Source: an uncultured Armatimonadota bacterium (GTDB taxonomy: Bacteria > Armatimonadota > Fimbriimonadia > Fimbriimonadales > Fimbriimonadaceae). From it: a DNA stretch of 64,000 nucleotides. A program made the translations under genes and the position numbers. The notes under the pieces were generated by a model. The model ran no database searches. It had not been told where the DNA came from and saw nothing but the letters and a program-made list of their open reading frames with translations. Each line of letters begins with the position of its first letter. Within the stretch, counting starts at the first letter, position 1. Location: positions 62,001-126,000 of the forward strand of contig CAILEM010000060.1 in the NCBI GenBank assembly GCA_903833215.1, written 5' to 3'. Positions 59,815 through 64,000 of this stretch are shown here, in pieces.

Positions 59815-62379
59815 ATGAGTGAGCTCTTTACGCTCGAAAGCCTATCCATCTTTGCGGAGCCCGGCCCTGATAAAATTACGGAGCGGGACCCACGCTGGGA
59901 CCTTGCATTAGCAAGACGCGAGGCGAGACTACGTACTTCAGAAGACCTAAGCAATCCCGGCTGGTTGCTAGACGCCATCGAATTCACCTACGACACGGGA
60001 AGGTACGAAGACTCGCTCGCCTATACAAAGCGGCTAACGGCAGCGGGGTCGTCCGGTATCGAATGGGTCGTGGCGCGCGCTCTGTTCTTTAAGTGTGGAT
60101 GCCATTTGGCGATGGGAAATGGCGGGATGGCTGACCGCTGTGCGAACAAGTTGTCGAGGCTCGCGGCCAGTACAAACGACTCGAGGGTGGAAGGAATTCA
60201 CTTACTGCTCAACGGGATGAACCGACAGTACAACGTCGGCCATATGAAGCAGCGGCAACAACAGCGCGGTGCTGACTATGCTTTGCCACTATTTGACGAG
60301 GCCGCCTCGATGCTCGCCAAGACGGAAGAACTCGATTTCTCCATCCGCGCCTTCGTTGAATTGGCGCGGGCGAGATTTGAAATTGGAAACTTCTTTTCGG
60401 GCATTGATGCGATCAATCAGGCCACCAGACTTTCGCGAGATCACGGCAGTTGGAACCACATCAGTCAAATCATGACGCTGGCGGCAAGCCACGTTTCCGA
60501 TATGGGATACCGTATCGGCGTTGAGGATGTCATTCGTCGCTCGATCGCCTGGAGTGACTTTGTCGGAGATCGCTGGACTCACATCGAAGGATTGACGGTT
60601 CTGGGACGGTTTCTTTACTACACGATGCCGGTTGGAAATCCTCTTCTTACCGCCGAACCCGATCGTTACCTGCGGATTGCGGCTAAGGAAGCCGAACAGC
60701 TTGGAGTTAGCCGCCTTGCGGCGAGTATCGATAGCACTCGCTTCTTCCTTTTTCGAAAGGCGGGTGATGACAAGAAGGTCCAAGCCCTACTCGGTGACGT
60801 TTCTGGAGAAGAGGAATTTCGCGAGAAACAGCTTCGCGAAAACCGAATTGAGATCGAGAAGATCGCAGAAGAGCGGAGGAGGAAGACTGCTCTCCGGCTA
60901 CATGATGGTGTTGAAGATACACAAGACGCCTTCTTTGTGTTTGATGCCCTTCGCGACAGCACTGGCGTATGTCGAGATTTCTGCTGGGCGTATGTAAATC
61001 GCGCCGCCGAAAAGATATTTGAGCAGTCAAAGTTTCAGATCTTCTTGTTTTCGGAAGCACGATTACAGCCTCAGCTCGCGGGTCTCGATGACGCCCTGAT
61101 GAATGCTCTCAACAACCGTGAAGCATTTGATCAGGTTCATGAGGTCCACGTCGAGAGTGAGAGCCTTTGGCTACAAAGGCGTATCGTCCCGAGCGGCGAT
61201 GGCGTTGTCATCACTATCCGGGATGTCACCGCTGAGAAGGTCATCGAGGCTGCGCTTCGGCAAGCTGCCGCGAGCGCTCAGGAATCGGAACATACGAAGA
61301 CCGCCTTCCTAGCGAGCATGAGTCATGAGATTCGAACACCACTGAACGGCGTACTGGGATTGGCGCGAATGCTTGCCGAGACGGAGATGACTCCCTTACA
61401 AAGGGGTTATGTGAATGACATCGTCCTGAGTGGCAATATCCTCCTGGAACTCATCGGCGATGTCCTCGATCTATCGAAGATTGAGGCCCAAGAAATGCAA
61501 CTTTCGCCGGCACCCGTCTCGTTATCATCGATCGTTTCATCTGTGGTGACTCTTTTCCACGGACAAGCCCAAGAGCGTGGGATCGGATTGCGATTTAGCA
61601 TTGACAGCGACGTTCCGGAAACTGTGCTTGTCGATGCCGTGCGGCTTCGGCAGGTTCTATCGAATCTTGTAGGCAATGCGGTCAAGTTCACCGACCATGG
61701 TGGCATCCAGATCCACGTTTACACGGAGGCCCAGTGGATAGTGTTTGAGGTGCGAGACACGGGGATTGGCATTCCGGAAGACCATATTGCCGAAGTGTTT
61801 CATCGCTTTCGACAGGTTCATTACTCAGCGAGAGGTGGAACCGGGTTGGGCTTGGCAATTTCAAAAGCCCTCGTTGAGATGATGGGTGGAGACTTAAGTG
61901 TCGAATCCCAGGTTGGGCTGGGAAGTGCATTCTACGTCCGCCTCCCTTTGCCTGAACTCAGAGTCGTAACTCCTGAAAAGCATCAAGCATTCGCTCGTCG
62001 TTTCGACGGTGGCCGGGTGTTGATCGTCGATGATAACGAGGTCAATCTGCTCGTTTCCTCACATGTGATTGAGAAATTTGGATGCGAGGCTGTGTGTGCC
62101 AACAGTGGAACAGAAGCTCTCTTAACCCTTGAGAATGAAACTTTCGACCTTGTGTTTATGGACGTAAAGATGCCGGGGATGAGTGGGCTGGAAGTGACAC
62201 AGGAGGTCCGTCGCCGTGAAGGACAGGGTCGACACACGCCCATTATCGCCCTCACTGCTGGGGCTCTGCTTCAGGAGCAACAGGCATGCTTCGATGCTGG
62301 TATGGATGATTTCGTTACCAAGCCGATCAACATCGATTCCATCCAGAATATTCTCAATAAGTGGCTTCCTAAAGCGTAA
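59815..62379 (+). CDS. Hybrid histidine kinase with N-terminal TPR-like sensor
   Basis: The 854-residue cytoplasmic kinase has a helical, TPR-like N-terminal half (about residues 25-340), a short coiled coil (EKQLRENRIEIEKIAEERRR), a PAS-like domain (about 365-475), then HisKA with H504 in SMSHEIRTPLNG. HATPase motifs follow: the N box with N621 (NLVGNAVKF), DTGIGIP and GTGLGLAISKALVE. A C-terminal receiver has VLIVDDNEVN and phospho-acceptor D783 in LVFMDVKMPG. Phosphate would pass from H504 to D783 and on to an unlinked phosphotransfer protein or regulator. No TM segment is seen, so it senses a cytoplasmic signal. Confidence 0.93.
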   Translation: MSELFTLESLSIFAEPGPDKITERDPRWDLALARREARLRTSEDLSNPGWLLDAIEFTYDTGRYEDSLAYTKRLTAAGSSGIEWVVARALFFKCGCHLAMGNGGMADRCANKLSRLAASTNDSRVEGIHLLLNGMNRQYNVGHMKQRQQQRGADYALPLFDEAASMLAKTEELDFSIRAFVELARARFEIGNFFSGIDAINQATRLSRDHGSWNHISQIMTLAASHVSDMGYRIGVEDVIRRSIAWSDFVGDRWTHIEGLTVLGRFLYYTMPVGNPLLTAEPDRYLRIAAKEAEQLGVSRLAASIDSTRFFLFRKAGDDKKVQALLGDVSGEEEFREKQLRENRIEIEKIAEERRRKTALRLHDGVEDTQDAFFVFDALRDSTGVCRDFCWAYVNRAAEKIFEQSKFQIFLFSEARLQPQLAGLDDALMNALNNREAFDQVHEVHVESESLWLQRRIVPSGDGVVITIRDVTAEKVIEAALRQAAASAQESEHTKTAFLASMSHEIRTPLNGVLGLARMLAETEMTPLQRGYVNDIVLSGNILLELIGDVLDLSKIEAQEMQLSPAPVSLSSIVSSVVTLFHGQAQERGIGLRFSIDSDVPETVLVDAVRLRQVLSNLVGNAVKFTDHGGIQIHVYTEAQWIVFEVRDTGIGIPEDHIAEVFHRFRQVHYSARGGTGLGLAISKALVEMMGGDLSVESQVGLGSAFYVRLPLPELRVVTPEKHQAFARRFDGGRVLIVDDNEVNLLVSSHVIEKFGCEAVCANSGTEALLTLENETFDLVFMDVKMPGMSGLEVTQEVRRREGQGRHTPIIALTAGALLQEQQACFDAGMDDFVTKPINIDSIQNILNKWLPKA

Positions 62380-62420
62380 AAGGTTAGACAAATCGATATC
62401 AATTCCATTAACGTAATGGC

Positions 62421-62906
62421 ATGGATGTGAGGGGAAAGGGCAATTCGCCAAACAGGCTCCAAATCGATGTTGAGGACATGATCATGGCGCTTCAGAACCA
62501 AGACCGCGAGGGTGTCTTTTATCTTGATCGAGAATCGGGGGAGGTCAAGTTCTATTACGACGGACTCTTTGATGGCGAAGAGGTGGATGAGGATTTCGAC
62601 ATTGACGAAGTCATGGACATGCCGCAGTATCAGAGGATCTTGGGAATTTTCTCCTCCGACGCCTACCAAGTCATGGAAGACTTCATTGAAACCGTGAGTT
62701 CGGAAAGGCACCAGCAAATCCTTACAAAGGCCATCTCCGGTAGGAAGCCGTTTCGTAGTTTCAAAGACGCCCTCTTCGAACTCGGCGACACCCGCGAACA
62801 ATGGTTCAAATTCGAAGAGGCAGCCTACGAACAAATCGCCAAGCACTGGCTAAAGGAACACGACATCGAAGCCGATTTGGTGAAGAAGCCCTGGTCCGCA
62901 AGTTAG
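62421..62906 (+). CDS. UPF0158 family protein
   Basis: A 161-residue acidic protein. The pattern VEDMIMALQNQDREGVFYLD, then RESGEVKFYYDGLF, and a helix RYQVMEDF-like YQVMEDFIETVSSERHQQIL, followed by FRSFKDALFELGDTREQWFK, matches the UPF0158 family. Its role is unknown. It lies 41 bp after the histidine kinase and could be co-transcribed with it. An alternative start would trim the first dozen residues. Confidence 0.85.
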   Translation: MDVRGKGNSPNRLQIDVEDMIMALQNQDREGVFYLDRESGEVKFYYDGLFDGEEVDEDFDIDEVMDMPQYQRILGIFSSDAYQVMEDFIETVSSERHQQILTKAISGRKPFRSFKDALFELGDTREQWFKFEEAAYEQIAKHWLKEHDIEADLVKKPWSAS

Positions 62907-62962
62907 GTTGGTAAGTATCCGACAAACTTAAGATCGACGCACGCTTCACAAATGGCTGTGGA

Positions 62963-62997
62963 GATATGTCGATAAAAACGAAAATCATCGACATATC
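62963..62997. repeat. Perfect 11-bp inverted repeat upstream of the right-hand LacI gene
   Basis: GATATGTCGAT (62963-62973) and ATCGACATATC (62987-62997) pair perfectly across 13 bp. It lies just beyond the UPF0158 stop and 120 bp before the LacI start. It may be a regulator site distinct from the LacI-type palindromes, or a terminator-like hairpin without a T tract. Confidence 0.6.
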
Positions 62998-63054
62998 CAA
63001 TCGATGTGTCCACGTTATCGACGTATTGGTGCCGAAAGTCAATTCTCGGTCGAC

Positions 63055-63101
63055 TGCACACGATTGCAAACTTCGAGTAAGATTCTCTGCAAACGTGTGC
63101 A
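63055..63101. promoter_or_regulatory. Two LacI-type operators, 33 bp apart
   Basis: TGCACACGATTGCA (63055-63068) and TGCAAACGTGTGCA (63088-63101) are near-palindromes centred on CG. Their centres are exactly 33 bp apart, the spacing also seen upstream of the paralogous LacI gene at the left end. The nearer one ends 18 bp before the start codon, suiting autorepression. Confidence 0.75.
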
Positions 63102-63119
63102 CCTTCGCATGAGAATCTT

Positions 63120-64000
63120 ATGGTAACGCTAGAAGACATCGCCCGAAAAGCAGGAGTCTCACACTCGACGGTGTCGAGAGCGCTCGCCGATAGCCCGCTG
63201 ATCAATCCTGAAACGAAGAAGCGCATTCAGCAATTAGCCGACGAAGCTGGATACCAGGTGAATCAGGTTGCGCGGAATCTTAAGGTCCGGTCCACACGCA
63301 CGATTGGGTTGGTGGTTCCTGAGGTATCCAACCCGTTTTATCCCCGGATCATTCAACTCGTCGCAGACCGGGTCCGCGAGGCGGGATACAACCTACAACT
63401 GCACCTAAGCGGAGCCGAGCAGGAGTCTGAAGTGGCAAGCCTCGCATCGCTTCGCGAACATCGAGCCGACGGCATCTTGCTCGTGACGGGTGAGCATGGA
63501 TTAGTTGCAAAAGAGCAGGTCTCCAAAATGATCCGTTCAGGATTACCGATCGTGCTCATGGGCTGGGTCGAAGGTGCCGACCAAATTGATATGGTAACCG
63601 GCAATGACGCAAGCGGAGGCTATGAACTTGGTCGGCACCTTGTTGACCTCGGCCATCGCCGGATCGCTGTCATCGGCAAGCCACCTCACCGAGGGGTTTA
63701 TGATCGAATGCTCGGCTTCAGGCGTGCGCTGGAGGAGTCTTCGGTGGACCTTCCAGAAAACGTAGTCCTGCCAGCTCGCGACGGTCACCAAGTTCGTGAC
63801 TGTGTTCACCAGTTACTCGCCCTCGCAGAGCCACCCACTGCCATCTTCGCCTATCAAGATTCTCTTGCCGCCCTCGTCTACAAGCACCTCGACGAAGCGG
63901 GAATATCGATTCCTCGAGACATGACCGTGGTCGGATTTGATGACCTCGATCTTGCCACCTACATCTCACCCCACCTGACGACGGTTGGTTTGCATACGGA
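63120..64000 (+). CDS. LacI-family transcriptional regulator (3' end cut by window edge)
   Basis: The first 293 codons of a LacI repressor. It starts MVTLEDIARKAGVSHSTVSR at ATG 63120; an ATG 11 bp earlier is out of frame. The hinge (RNLKVRSTRTIGLVVPEVSN) and effector domain (QLVADRVREAGYNLQLHLSG, LMGWVEGADQIDMV, AIFAYQDSLAALVY, VVGFDDLDLAT) are intact. It is a close paralogue of the LacI gene at 1-624, with the same segments in the same order. Operators just upstream suggest autoregulation; target genes probably lie beyond the right edge. Confidence 0.95.
   Translation, partial: MVTLEDIARKAGVSHSTVSRALADSPLINPETKKRIQQLADEAGYQVNQVARNLKVRSTRTIGLVVPEVSNPFYPRIIQLVADRVREAGYNLQLHLSGAEQESEVASLASLREHRADGILLVTGEHGLVAKEQVSKMIRSGLPIVLMGWVEGADQIDMVTGNDASGGYELGRHLVDLGHRRIAVIGKPPHRGVYDRMLGFRRALEESSVDLPENVVLPARDGHQVRDCVHQLLALAEPPTAIFAYQDSLAALVYKHLDEAGISIPRDMTVVGFDDLDLATYISPHLTTVGLHT

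Noticed and set aside
59520-59987. Upstream extension of the FitA-like antitoxin to a 238-codon frame
   Set aside because: The extension is antisense to the kinase start and unlike any antitoxin; the ATG at 59519 begins the RHH domain.
1-64000. CRISPR arrays, tRNA or rRNA genes, insertion sequences
   Set aside because: I read for regularly spaced repeats, tRNA T-loop motifs and transposase motifs and found none convincing; an automated scan could still find a divergent tRNA.

Overview
The window reads as a chromosomal segment of a free-living, polysaccharide-using bacterium of moderate GC content. Several traits point towards Armatimonadota (a Fimbriimonas- or Chthonomonas-like lineage): many LacI regulators beside glycoside hydrolases, a solute-binding protein fused to its permease, a BTAD regulator next to a large secreted repeat protein, and many VapBC-type toxin-antitoxin pairs. 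That placement is inference; no rRNA gene is present to settle it. I saw no tRNA or rRNA genes, no CRISPR array and no complete insertion sequence.

Layout. 0-2.7 kb: partial LacI gene divergent from an aldo/keto reductase-like gene across two identical operators, then a long hairpin repeat and a Phd/PIN pair. 2.8-9.8 kb: BTAD-ATPase-TPR regulator followed by a secreted RCC1-repeat protein. 10.2-14.1 kb: thioredoxin-like protein, a PIN toxin pair and a large secreted protein of unknown function. 14.3-21.8 kb: sugar-uptake operon with two unusual ABC transport genes, a CitE-like lyase and an exported glycosidase-like protein. 21.9-34.1 kb: mixed housekeeping and accessory genes (nucleotidyltransferase pair, CocE/PepX hydrolase, methyltransferase, GH2, Ada-like repair protein, M61 peptidase) with further toxin-antitoxin modules.

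34.2-49.6 kb is a defence island. Its left edge cuts a PIN toxin gene after about 30 codons. It carries a type I restriction-modification operon (hsdM-hsdS-[RT]-hsdR). The gene between hsdS and hsdR encodes a reverse transcriptase fused to a C-terminal nitrilase domain, the architecture of class 1 defence-associated RTs (DRT1/UG1 type). Beyond hsdM lie a fragment of an MNT nucleotidyltransferase, a coupled membrane protein/ATP-grasp pair, and a coupled three-gene cassette: a two-TM protein, a P-loop-like protein lacking the Walker lysine, and a winged-helix/TPR protein whose 3' end is frameshifted. I know no description of that cassette; it looks like a split STAND-type conflict system.

49.6-64 kb: alpha/beta hydrolase, an arabinogalactan-type locus (GH51, GH27, LacI, divergent GH35), a DUF1906 protein, a VapBC/FitAB-like pair, a hybrid histidine kinase and a UPF0158 protein. 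The window ends in a second LacI gene that is a close paralogue of the one at the left end. Both have two operator-like palindromes exactly 33 bp apart upstream.
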